A stretch of 64,000 bases of DNA from Ktedonobacter sp. SOSP1-85 (GCF_016587415.1 NZ_BNJI01000001.1:5619501-5683500); one strand, 5' to 3'. Positions 9,101-16,890 are shown, numbered from the stretch's first letter. Program-made: numbers and translations. The notes: generated from the sequence alone by a model not told the origin.

Positions 9101-9490
9101 TGGGATGCTCTCACCGGAACAGAACGATACACCCTTAGCGGTCATACCGATTCAGTGAGGGGGTGCGCTATCAGTCCCAATGGGAAGTGGATTGTCTCCG
9201 TTTCTGAGGATGAGACACTCAAAGTCTGGAATGCTCTCACCGGAGCAGAACGGTACACCCTTAGCGGGCATACCGATTCAGTGAGGGGGTGCGCTATCAG
9301 TCCCGATGGGAAGTGGATTGTCTCCGTTTCTGAGGATGAGACACTCAAAGTCTGGGATTTGAATCAAGGCAAGTGTGTTACAACCTTCTATGCTGATACC
9401 CCATTTTTCAGCTGTGCTTGGCATCCTGATGGTATTCACCTTATCGCAACAGGAGGTAACAAGCTCTATTTTCTGCGAATGGTTTGGTAA
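6140..9490 (+). CDS. Module 2 NLR-like NB-ARC/WD40 protein (14 WD repeats)
   Basis: A 1116-residue paralog of the NLR at 2202. The N-terminal ~30 residues are unrelated to those of NLRs 1 and 3 (VGATLDNVTVGRDLSIEKIEI) but are again short, beta-prone and Asn/Gly-containing; similarity resumes at KRTRPFMAADLP. Walker A reads GAGGYGKTML, keeping the Lys-Thr pair but changing the following Thr to Met. Walker B (YLLVIDDIW), LLTTR, GEWPLLLTLA, winged helix and LHDVIRHYL are present. Thirteen WD40 repeats and one degenerate blade follow, with the sub-consensus SPDGKWIVSASEDxTLKVWD. The start is TTG with GAAGGA immediately before it, too close for a normal Shine-Dalgarno, so coupling to the upstream gene is likely. 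Confidence 0.88.
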   Translation: MQGVVGATLDNVTVGRDLSIEKIEINTNLVSAPAKRTRPFMAADLPADLVTRPHEFEAVKQSLLSTERSRPTAITAALQGAGGYGKTMLALMLCHDREIREAFLDGILWVTLGEKPVNVIAKIEELILVLSNERLSLVSMDAAITKLRETLADSQYLLVIDDIWRSSDLAPFLQGGPRCARLLTTRNEQDIPSTAIQIQVDAMRQQEATQLLQTGLQQEATEEQFKPLFEHLAVQLGEWPLLLTLANGVLRQHLHQHEPLQDALTYLQQALEKRGVVAFDARNTDARREAVARTIEVSLELLTPEEVTRYHELAIFPEDVDIPLKTVQQLWQTMANFDAFDTVDLCSHLAGLSLLLTYDLSTRSIRLHDVIRHYLQIKMRAELPALHGQFLDSYRLSRWGDLSIDEPYLWQHLIEHLIAAQRAKCLLSAAKDLRYLATKTWKYGVSAVERDLQVVMNKNAHDPELALFHRLFFRAAHLLSQGQTSAEIQAMMLTYCNQTEDGKVLYPGWQHEPITGPSVLPWHSLPLIGSNTLLRTLSGHTGSVTGCAVSSDGKWIVSASEDRTLKVWDVLTGAERCTLHGHTDSVTGCAISPDGKWIVSASKDETLKVRDVLTGTKRHTLSGHTGWVTGCTFSPDGKWIVSASEDRTLKIWDAFTGAERRTLSGHTDWVNRCAISPDGKWIVSASEDGTLKVWDTLTGAERHALHGHNRSVTGCAFSPDGKWIVSASEDRTLKIWDAFTGAERRTLSGHTGWVNGCAFSPDGKWIVSASNDKKLKVWDAFTGAEQHTLSGHTDCVTGCAFSPDGKWIVSASEDGTLKVWDALTGAERHTLGDHIGLVYGCAVSPDGKWIVSASKDETLKVWDALTRAERHILRGHTDSLTGCAISPDGKWIVSASADGTLTVWDALTSTKRDTLNGYTDWLAGCAISPDGKWIVSASADGTLTVWDALTGTERYTLDDHTGSVYGCAVSPDGKWIVSASLDKTLKVWDALTGTERYTLSGHTDSVRGCAISPNGKWIVSVSEDETLKVWNALTGAERYTLSGHTDSVRGCAISPDGKWIVSVSEDETLKVWDLNQGKCVTTFYADTPFFSCAWHPDGIHLIATGGNKLYFLRMVW
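7736..9358 (+). repeat. Tandem 126-nt WD40-coding repeats, NLR 2
   Basis: Thirteen units of 126 nt. Within-array similarity is higher than similarity to the arrays of NLRs 1 and 3: KWIVSASEDxT dominates here, TWIVSASYDxT in array 1 and NWIVSASxDHT in array 3. This is the mark of array-specific homogenisation. Confidence 0.9.
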
Positions 9491-9515
9491 TATGTAGAAA
9501 TACAATCAACGAAAT

Positions 9516-9545
9516 TTGATAAATGACATAAACTAACGATACAAT
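9516..9545 (+). promoter_or_regulatory. Candidate promoter of module 3
   Basis: TTGATA (9516-9521), 18-nt spacer, TACAAT (9540-9545), 42 nt before the module 3 start. It aligns with the promoter-like sequence before module 2. Confidence 0.5.
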
Positions 9546-9587
9546 CATTTTTGATCAATACAAAAAGCGCAACGAAGGAGAACTCGG

Positions 9588-10055
9588 ATGGATCCTATTA
9601 GTATCATCGTGACGGCATTGGTCTCTGGAGCGGTAGCGGCACTGAAGCCAACGGATGAAAGTGTCATTAAAGATGGGTATGCAGGGCTCAAAGCCCTCAT
9701 TCAACGCAAGTATGAGCAGGTGAATATCCCAGACCTGGAGAAAAATCCGGCCTCTAAGAGTCGACAGGCAGTGCTCCAGGAAGATCTGGAAGCGACAACT
9801 GCCGGCCAGGATGAAGACATCATTCGCCAGGCAAAAGCGCTCCTCGATGCCATCCAGGCTCACGCATCCGATGCTCCTAAAGCAGTAGGGTTGGATCTGG
9901 AAGATATCAAAGGCGCCTCTTTGACAGCGGAACACATTCTTGCCCAGGGGAATCACGCGACTGGCATAAAGGCGAAGGGACTCGACATTCGGGGGGACGT
10001 CACATTTCGTGATGTCACTGCTCGTAGCGGGGAAGATGCTCCGCCAAAAAACTGA
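9588..10055 (+). CDS. Module 3 small protein: putative Bell/HeLo-like effector with C-terminal amyloid-type motif
   Basis: A 155-residue paralog very close to the small protein at 1714: MDPISIIVTALVSGAVAALK helix, GYAGLKALIQRKYEQV, and the tail motif GLDIRGDVTFRDV. AAGGAG lies 7 nt before the ATG. The gene ends CCA AAA AAC TGA, and its 3' end and the following ~150 nt are nearly identical to module 1. A recent duplication or conversion of the effector-NLR junction is likely. Confidence 0.75.
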   Translation: MDPISIIVTALVSGAVAALKPTDESVIKDGYAGLKALIQRKYEQVNIPDLEKNPASKSRQAVLQEDLEATTAGQDEDIIRQAKALLDAIQAHASDAPKAVGLDLEDIKGASLTAEHILAQGNHATGIKAKGLDIRGDVTFRDVTARSGEDAPPKN

Positions 10056-10094
10056 TAACCCCTACACCCGAAGACGTGCTCAAGGGCGTAGGGG
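10046..10094 (+). promoter_or_regulatory. Candidate -1 programmed frameshift site, module 3
   Basis: A AAA AAC (10046-10052) lies in phase, TGA follows at once, and a 6-nt spacer leads to the same hairpin as module 1 (10059-10069 with 10084-10094). The GTG of the NLR gene (10076) lies in the loop and the -1 frame is open. Confidence 0.55.
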
Positions 10095-13000
10095 TCTTCG
10101 TATTCAAGGATAATAAGACCGGTAGTGGTATCCAGATCGAAAATAATACCTATATTGGTGCTCATCCATCTTCGACACGAGCCAGGAGAACACGTCCTTT
10201 TATGGCTGCTGATTTGCCGCCTGACCTGATCACACGACCACACGAATTTGAGGCCGTGAAACAGAGCCTCCTCTCGACCGAACGAAGCCGACCAACAGCC
10301 ATCACAGCAGCTCTCCGAGGAGCCGGGGGATATGGCAAGACGACGCTTGCCCTCATGCTTTGCCATGATCAAGACATACGGGCAGCATTCCCAGATGGTA
10401 TTCTCTGGGTCACGCTAGGCGAAAAGCCCGTCAATACCATTGCCAAGATTGAAGAGCTGATCTTCGTTCTGAGCAATGAGCGGCTCAGCCTGGTGAGTAC
10501 GGAAGCCGCTATCACCAAACTACGAGAAGCCCTTGCCGACGGTCAGTATCTCCTGGTGATTGATGATATCTGGCGTTTCTCTGACCTTGCTCCCTTTCTC
10601 CAGGGAGGGCCTCGATGTGCCCGATTGCTTACCACGCGCAACGAACAAGACATCCCTTCCTCAGCAATTCGGGTCCAGGTGGACGCAATGCGCCAGCAAG
10701 AAGCAACACAGCTTTTGCAAACAGGATTGCAGCATGAGGCCACCAAAGAGCAATTCAAGCCATTATTTCAGCACCTTGCAGCGCGACTTGGAGAATGGCC
10801 CTTGTTGCTCACTCTGGCCAATGGCGTATTACGGCAACATCTCCGCCAGCATGAGCCACTCCAGGATGCTCTCACTTACTTGCAAGAGGCGTTAGAGAGG
10901 CGAGGAGTGGTGGCCTTTGATGCCAGGAATACCGATGCTCGGCGTGAAGCGGTCGCCAGAACGATTGAGATCAGCCTTGAGCTGCTGGCACCCGAAGAAG
11001 TGGCTCGCTATCAGGAGTTGGCCATTTTCCCTGAGGATGTGGACATTCCGCTGAAGACGGTACAGCAATTATGGCAGACAACGGCCAACTTCGGCGCATT
11101 CGATACCGTGGATCTTTGTTCCCGTCTCGCTGGGCTTTCTCTCCTTCTCAAGTATGATCTCTCAACACGATCCATTCGCCTGCATGATGTTGTACGTCAT
11201 TATCTGCAGATTAAGATGAAAGATGAATTATCAGCTCTTAACAGTAGGTTTCTGGATTCCTATAATCTACCTTTTTGGAGAGATCTCTCTCTTGATGATC
11301 CTTATCTTTGGCAGCACTTAATAGAACATCTACTGTCTGCACAACGAGTCGAGAGCCTTGTCTCTACCCTAAAGGATTTTCGATATTTGGCAATAAAGAC
11401 ATGGAAGTATGGTGTTTTGGCAGTCGAACGGGACCTTCAAGAGGTTATCGACCATGTTTCTAACGACATCTTATTCACCCATTTCCATCGACTCATTATC
11501 AGAGCAGCTCATCTCCTGAGTCAGGGGAAAACTCTGGCTGAAGTGGAAGCAATGTTGTTGACATACTGCAACCAGACAGAGGATGGGAAAGTGCTGTATC
11601 CCATGTGGCAACAGGAGAAAATCACTGGTCCTTGTCTTCTTGCTTGTCACTCGTTCCATCATATGGGCAGCAATGCTCTTCTCCGCACTCTCTCAGGACA
11701 TACCGGTGAAGTGAATGCCTGTGCGATCAGTCCAGATGGAAGCTGGATCGTCTCGGCCTCCGATGATCATACCCTCAAAATATGGGATGCCCACACAGGG
11801 AAAGAACGGCACACCCTTAAAGGGCATACCTATTGGGTGGAGGGTTGTGCGATCAGCCCGGATGGGAACTGGATCATCTCAGCCTCTCATGATTGCACCC
11901 TCAAAGTGTGGGATGCCCACACAGGGAAAGAACGGCACACCCTCAAAGGGCATACCGATGTGGTACAAGACTGTGCGATCAGTCCAGATGGAAGCTGGAT
12001 CGTCTCGGCCTCCAATGATCGCACCCTCAAAGTGTGGGATGCCCACACAGGTGAGGAACGGCACACCCTCCAAGGGCATGCCGATATAGTGCTGAGCTGT
12101 GCGATCAGTCCGGATGGGAACTGGATCGTCTCGGCCTCCAATGATGACACTCTCAAAATATGGGATGTACACACAGGTGAGGAACTGCGCACCCTCCAAG
12201 GGCATACCGATATAGTGGGGAGGTGTGCGATCAGTCCGGATGGGAACTGGATCGTCTCAGCCTCCGATGATCACACCCTCAAAATATGGGATGCTCACAC
12301 AGGTAAGGAAAGACACACCCTCCAAGGGCATACCGATATAGTGGGGAGGTGTGCGATCAGTCCGGATGGGAACTGGATCGTCTCGGCCTCCGATGATCAC
12401 ACCCTCAAAATATGGGATGTATACACAGGTGAGGAACGACACACCTTCAGAGGACATACCAATGAGGTACATAAATGTACTATCAGTCCGGATGGGAACT
12501 GGATCGTCTCGACCTCCTGGGATCGTACCCTCAAAATATGGGATGTATACACAGGTGAGGAACTGCATACTCTCAGAGGACATGCCAGTGCAGTGCTGGA
12601 TTGCGCGATCAGTCCGGATGGGAACTGGATCGTCTCGACCTCCTGGGACCAAGATCACACCCTCAAAATATGGGATGTACACACAGGCGAGGAAAGACAC
12701 ACCTTCAGAGGACATACCGATGGGGTGGATAGTTGTGCGATCAGCCTGGATGGGAACTGGATCGTCTCGGCTTCCAGGGATCGTACCCTCAAAATATGGG
12801 ATGCCCACACGGGTGAGGAACTGCATACTCTCAGAGGGCATGCCAGAGGGGTGAATACCTGTGCGATCAGTCCAGATGGGAGTTGGATCGTCTCGACCTC
12901 CAATGATGACACTCTCAAAATATGGGATGCCCACACGGGTGAGGAACTGCATACTCTCAGAGGGCATGCCAGAGGGGTGAATACCTGTGCGATCAGTCCA

Positions 13001-13690
13001 GATGGGAGTTGGATCGTCTCGGCTTCCAGGGATCACACTTTCAAAGTATGGGATGCCCATACAGGTGAGGAACGGTATACTCTTACAGGGCATACTAAAG
13101 ATGTGCTGGACTGTGCGATCAGCCCGGATGGAAGCTGGATTGTCTCGGCCTCCACTGATCACACCCTTAAGGTGTGGAATGCCCATACAGGGAAGGAACG
13201 ATACACCCTCAAGGGGCATACCAATACGGTGCGGAGCTGTGCGATTAGTCCGGATGGGAACTGGATTGTCTCAGCCTCCACTGATCACACCCTCAAGGTA
13301 TGGAATACCCATACAGGGAAGGAACGATACACCCTCAAGGGGCATACCAATACGGTGCGGAGCTGTGCGATCAGTCCGGATGGGAACTGGATCGTCTCGA
13401 TCTCCACTGATGACACTCTGAAAGTATGGGACGTGCACACAGGGAAGGAACAGTACACCCTTAAAGGGCACACCGATGTGGTAGATGGCTATGCAATTAG
13501 TCCAGATGGGAACTGGATCATCACGGCCTCCAGGGATAACACTCTCAAAGTATGGGATCAGAATCGAAGGACCTGTGTCACAACCTTCTATGCTGATACT
13601 CCACTTAATAGTTGTGCTTGGCATCCTGATGGAGTTCACCTGATAGTAACGGGAGAACTCGGCATTTACTTTCTGCGAATGGTGTGGTAG
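10076..13690 (+). CDS. Module 3 NLR-like NB-ARC/WD40 protein (16 WD repeats)
   Basis: A 1204-residue paralog of the NLRs at 2202 and 6140. The N-terminal motif (GSGIQIENNTYIG) equals that of NLR 1. NB-ARC motifs: GAGGYGKTT, YLLVIDDIW, LLTTR, GEWPLLLTLA, FPEDVDIPL, LHDVVRHYL. The sensor array has 15 regular WD40 repeats plus a degenerate last blade, two more than in the paralogs. It belongs to a distinct subtype with HTGKERHTL/HTGEELHTL in place of LTGAERYTL, and repeat 8 carries two extra residues (SWDQDHT). The N-terminal half is near-identical to NLR 1 while the linker and WD region differ, so the sensor has diverged or been exchanged on a conserved signalling chassis. Confidence 0.88.
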   Translation: MLKGVGVFVFKDNKTGSGIQIENNTYIGAHPSSTRARRTRPFMAADLPPDLITRPHEFEAVKQSLLSTERSRPTAITAALRGAGGYGKTTLALMLCHDQDIRAAFPDGILWVTLGEKPVNTIAKIEELIFVLSNERLSLVSTEAAITKLREALADGQYLLVIDDIWRFSDLAPFLQGGPRCARLLTTRNEQDIPSSAIRVQVDAMRQQEATQLLQTGLQHEATKEQFKPLFQHLAARLGEWPLLLTLANGVLRQHLRQHEPLQDALTYLQEALERRGVVAFDARNTDARREAVARTIEISLELLAPEEVARYQELAIFPEDVDIPLKTVQQLWQTTANFGAFDTVDLCSRLAGLSLLLKYDLSTRSIRLHDVVRHYLQIKMKDELSALNSRFLDSYNLPFWRDLSLDDPYLWQHLIEHLLSAQRVESLVSTLKDFRYLAIKTWKYGVLAVERDLQEVIDHVSNDILFTHFHRLIIRAAHLLSQGKTLAEVEAMLLTYCNQTEDGKVLYPMWQQEKITGPCLLACHSFHHMGSNALLRTLSGHTGEVNACAISPDGSWIVSASDDHTLKIWDAHTGKERHTLKGHTYWVEGCAISPDGNWIISASHDCTLKVWDAHTGKERHTLKGHTDVVQDCAISPDGSWIVSASNDRTLKVWDAHTGEERHTLQGHADIVLSCAISPDGNWIVSASNDDTLKIWDVHTGEELRTLQGHTDIVGRCAISPDGNWIVSASDDHTLKIWDAHTGKERHTLQGHTDIVGRCAISPDGNWIVSASDDHTLKIWDVYTGEERHTFRGHTNEVHKCTISPDGNWIVSTSWDRTLKIWDVYTGEELHTLRGHASAVLDCAISPDGNWIVSTSWDQDHTLKIWDVHTGEERHTFRGHTDGVDSCAISLDGNWIVSASRDRTLKIWDAHTGEELHTLRGHARGVNTCAISPDGSWIVSTSNDDTLKIWDAHTGEELHTLRGHARGVNTCAISPDGSWIVSASRDHTFKVWDAHTGEERYTLTGHTKDVLDCAISPDGSWIVSASTDHTLKVWNAHTGKERYTLKGHTNTVRSCAISPDGNWIVSASTDHTLKVWNTHTGKERYTLKGHTNTVRSCAISPDGNWIVSISTDDTLKVWDVHTGKEQYTLKGHTDVVDGYAISPDGNWIITASRDNTLKVWDQNRRTCVTTFYADTPLNSCAWHPDGVHLIVTGELGIYFLRMVW
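11678..13558 (+). repeat. Tandem 126-nt WD40-coding repeats, NLR 3
   Basis: Fifteen units of 126 nt (one of 132 nt). Adjacent pairs 5/6, 10/11 and 13/14 are almost identical, indicating recent unit duplication. Variable positions are the same as in the other two arrays. Confidence 0.9.
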
Positions 13691-13757
13691 AACCGCACAG
13701 GCTACCTCATGAAAGAGAATACTCTTTCCTTACCTAGACGTTAATATTAGATATCTG

Positions 13758-13803
13758 GCAGCAAAGCACCTGATAGGACATACTCTATCAGGTGCTTTGC
13801 TGC
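13758..13803 (+). terminator. Long hairpin after the NLR cluster
   Basis: A perfect 19-bp inverted repeat (13758-13776 with 13785-13803) with an 8-nt loop lies 67 nt after NLR 3. No T-tract follows. It marks the end of the three-module cluster. Confidence 0.7.
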
Positions 13804-14219
13804 TATGCTCTATGACTGTTCTCTTCCTAGCGGCCTATCCGCACTTTTGATGATGAGGCCAGAGAGCATGTGCAACTGGACAAACGAACCACGAAAAGCT
13901 GTGTTCAACGAAGTAGAGGTTATCCTACAGGAGGTCATGCCGCCTGATCCTGACAGCGGCTGTCCTTTGCTTCATCATCAAAAATGCGTTTGATCCGTTT
14001 GAGCCCCAATACTACGAACTTTGGAGTTCAAGGCAGATGTAATAAACCCGCTTGGAGAGACAATATAGACGTGATAAGCAATGTAGAAAAATGACAGCAG
14101 TGTTGACAGCAAATAACTTAATAATCTATGTGATTTTATATGAATCTATGGGCAACGCAAAATACGGTGAAAGCGCTTAAATAAAGGTATGAAAAAACCA
14201 TGAATTTGAGAAAATAATA
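13804..14219. other. Intergenic region between NLR cluster and IS element
   Basis: About 416 bases with no supported gene. A short open frame (13805-13993) starts inside the terminator hairpin and lacks a ribosome binding site. Nothing else is recognisable. Confidence 0.4.
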
Positions 14220-15242
14220 CACTTACGCTTTGTGCTAGTAGTTTAGACGGCCAGATCAGCTAACTTGAGAGGAGATCGACCCAAGAGCGTGTTGAGCATC
14301 ATGCCAGCGCTATGAGCAGTGACTTTGACCGCAATGCGCGTGAACAGTCCCCAGACGCTCTTGGCATAATGCTTGGAGAGGTGAAACTGCTCTTGCAATT
14401 GGGCATTGACCGTTTCGCAGATCAAGCGCAAGCGATTGAGTGCCTTTTGAGCCGTCGCAGAGCGCTTGGCAGGCTGATTTGCTTTGACGGGAGCGAACAA
14501 GAGCAACGAGCGAGTGTGCTCAAGGGTACTTTGGAGTGCTTGATCATTGTAAGCCCCATCACCAATCAGCCGCTTGAGGTGATGAGCCACCGAATCGAGC
14601 AACTCCACTACGGGCTGATTGTCATAGTGACTGGCTGGAGTCAGCAAGAAGCCAAGAATAACGCCTGAGAGACCAACAAGGCTATGGAGCTTGCATCCAA
14701 AGTACTTCATCGCCTTGCTGCTACAGACTCCATAGTCGGCATGACCGGCAAAATCGCTTGCCTTCTTACTGCGTTTGTAGCTGATACAGGGGACAGGAGC
14801 CGAGTCAATGGCGGCGGTCTCCTCCATCTGCTGGGCCTCTTGCACCAGGCACAAGCCTGCTCGTATGGTCAAGATCACGGCCCACAGCGATCGCTTGCGG
14901 CGGTTGTAGCGGCTGCGTTCATTGAGTCCAGGAAAGAAGGGCCGCAAATGCTCGTGGTGCAAGCGAAAGAAGTGATCTTCTCTCGGCTCTCCAATGAGCT
15001 CCTGATACAAGGCGATGGTGACCACCTCGCTATCTGAAAGCTGGGGGCGGGTCCTGGTCGCTCTAAGGCGTCTTGGATCACGGCAGACCCTTTCATTAGG
15101 TCGTCAACTATGATAAAAAGTGTGGTGAGAACGGTCGCTTTGTCAAGCATTGCTGTACGCTCCTTGTTTGTTGATTGGCTTTACAAACAGAAGCGTACTT
15201 CCGTTCTCCTTTTTTGTCATCCACTAGCACAAAGCGTACTTC
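14220..15242 (-). mobile_element. IS982-type insertion sequence
   Basis: Terminal inverted repeats of 16 nt, perfect, lie at 14224-14239 and 15223-15238 (TACGCTTTGTGCTAGT and its complement). If the element ends are taken at ACGC, a 4-bp direct repeat ACTT flanks both sides, consistent with a target duplication. The ~1.0 kb length is usual for IS982. A partial copy of the right end (AAGCGTACTT) also occurs at 15191-15200. Confidence 0.75.
14243..15150 (-). pseudogene. IS982 family transposase, frameshifted
   Basis: The two parts lie in different frames. The N-terminal part (MLDKATVLTTLFIIVDDLMK) runs from 15150 to about 15045; the rest (LSDSEVVTIALYQEL, then ERSRYNRRKR, AIDSAPVP, YFGCKLHSLVGLSG and FLLTPASHYD) ends at 14243. 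These motifs and the order of acidic residues fit the IS982 DDE transposase. The break lies at a 5-nt G run (15043-15047, plus strand); one extra base there would join the frames as PAPQLSDSE. The element is probably immobile as it stands, unless the break is a sequencing error or frameshifting occurs. Confidence 0.8.
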
Positions 15243-15725
15243 TTACTTCCAGCATAACAGGTGAAACAACTCTAGTCAAGCATTGCTATCTATTCATGTT
15301 ACTGCGCGCAAGGGCTGGGCAAAAATCCTCAAACATGGAAAACTCTTCATGGAAGAGGTCTACTTTGCTCTATAGCAGTGAGCAGCCAGGAAGGCGTGCT
15401 GGATGTCGTGCTTGAGCACGCATGATATGCCAAATTTTATGTAGACTGAAATTTGGGGTCAATTTTCCCTATAAAAGTGTGTTTGCTTGCCGATAGTATT
15501 ACTGTTACAGCTTTCTACCAGCTTGCGAGGAGTGAAAGGAGTGAACTATGTCAATGGGGACTAGAGTTTGGCACGTTTCTTGCACTAATAGAAAAGTGGG
15601 AGAGCATATCGCGGACGACACGTTAGAAAAAACACAGCCGGGAGAGATGGCGTTTCTAGACAGAGTCATATAACAGTGCCAGAGAACTGGTAAGCGCACC
15701 CGACTGCATCGCATTACCTAGAGGT
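15243..15725. other. Intergenic region between IS and sigma factor gene
   Basis: About 480 bases with no supported coding sequence on either strand. It should hold the promoter and leader of the sigma factor gene; I see no clear -35/-10 pair. Confidence 0.35.
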
Positions 15726-15766
15726 CCGTTTTGAGTTTCTCGTTTGCGTCTGTCTGTGAAGGTAGT

Positions 15767-16792
15767 ATGGAAAAAGGAGTAGATGTCGTGGGAGCAAGAG
15801 GAAAAAGAGCATCCCAGAGTGTGGATACCGAAGTGACAGTCACGTTGAGCAAGAGAAAGCACACCAAAGACCTGATGGACGATGGCGTGGAGATAGAAAG
15901 TGAAAAGGATTTCATCTATGCCTGCGAGGAGGAGGTAGATGGGGAAGAGGACCAGCGTGGGGCGGTCGACGATTCTGTAAAGCAGTACCTGAAAGAGATT
16001 GGCATGTATCCACTGCTCACCGCCGAGCAGGAACTTCAACTGGCAGAACGCGTAGCGCGGGGCGATCAGTATGCCCGGCAGCGCTTGATCGAGGCTAACT
16101 TGCGCCTGGTCGTCAGTATAGCGAAGCGCTATTCCAACCAGGGGTTACCGTTGCTCGACCTGATTCAGGAGGGCAATATTGGTCTGATGCGCGCGACACA
16201 GAAGTTTGATTACAAGCGTGGCTTCCGCTTTAGCACCTATGCCACCTGGTGGATTCGCCAGGCTATCAGCCGGGCCATCGCCGAGCATTCTCGCAGCATT
16301 CATATTCCTGTCCACGTCGTAGAACTTATTTACAAGATCAAGCGTATCACACGTCGCTTGTATCAGGAGCAAGGCGTTGAGCCATTACCGGAGCAGGTAG
16401 CGGCTGAACTGGGCCTGCCGCGTGAGCGCGTCGTCGAACTACTCAATGTCTCGGAGCAGCCCATCTCGCTGGACGCGCCGATGGCCGATGATGAGGAGTA
16501 CCATCTCTCAGATATGCTCGAAGATACCAGCATGGCGCCCACGATTGATGTGGTCTCGCAGCAGTTGCAGCGTGAGCATATCGAGCAAGCCATGACCGTC
16601 CTCAATCCTCGCGAGCGCACGATCATTGAGATGCGCTACGGGCTAAAAGATGGACACTCCCTCTCGCTCGACGAGGTCAGCGTGCTCTTCCACCTGACAC
16701 GTGAGCGTATTCGCCAGATTGAGGTGAAGGCTCTGCGCAAGCTGCGCTACCCGGAGCGCTACGAGGGTCTGCGCGACCTGGCGCGTGTCTAG
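15767..16792 (+). CDS. RNA polymerase sigma factor, RpoD/SigA (sigma-70) family
   Basis: Directs RNA polymerase to promoters. From the Met at 15767 the protein has 341 residues. After an acidic N-terminus come region 1.2 (DSVKQYLKEIGMYPLLTAEQE), region 2 (NLRLVVSIAKRY, LLDLIQEGNIGLMRA, FDYKRGFRFSTYATWWIRQAI, SRAIAEHSRSIHIPVH), region 3, and region 4 ending in LTRERIRQIEVKALRKLR, the -35-reading helix-turn-helix. It lacks the long non-conserved insert of proteobacterial RpoD. The Met at 15767 is preferred over 15731 because GAAGGT stands just before it. Whether it is the housekeeping factor or an alternative group 2 sigma cannot be decided. A hairpin terminator follows. Confidence 0.88.
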   Translation: MEKGVDVVGARGKRASQSVDTEVTVTLSKRKHTKDLMDDGVEIESEKDFIYACEEEVDGEEDQRGAVDDSVKQYLKEIGMYPLLTAEQELQLAERVARGDQYARQRLIEANLRLVVSIAKRYSNQGLPLLDLIQEGNIGLMRATQKFDYKRGFRFSTYATWWIRQAISRAIAEHSRSIHIPVHVVELIYKIKRITRRLYQEQGVEPLPEQVAAELGLPRERVVELLNVSEQPISLDAPMADDEEYHLSDMLEDTSMAPTIDVVSQQLQREHIEQAMTVLNPRERTIIEMRYGLKDGHSLSLDEVSVLFHLTRERIRQIEVKALRKLRYPERYEGLRDLARV

Positions 16793-16811
16793 CAAGGAGA
16801 ATAAGAGATGA

Positions 16812-16834
16812 CCCGGACGGGAGAAACGTCCGGG
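16812..16834 (+). terminator. Terminator between sigma gene and prfB
   Basis: CCCGGACG (16812-16819) pairs with CGTCCGGG (16827-16834), loop of 7, followed by CCTCTTTGTG. It lies 20 nt after the sigma stop codon, in a convergent gap. Confidence 0.7.
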
Positions 16835-16890
16835 CCTCTTTGTGTCTGGTCAAAAAAACTGTGTGCTACTGCTTCCACATCTTGAGCGCG

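Noticed and set aside
3804..13558. CRISPR-like regular repeats
   Set aside because: Units are 126 nt, coding, contiguous and without spacers.
1714..13690. Assignment as Avs-type or TIR/nuclease STAND defence proteins
   Set aside because: No nuclease, TIR, protease or SIR2 domain is fused; the effector is a separate small helical protein.
13805..13993. Short open frame after NLR 3
   Set aside because: Begins in the terminator hairpin with no ribosome binding site.
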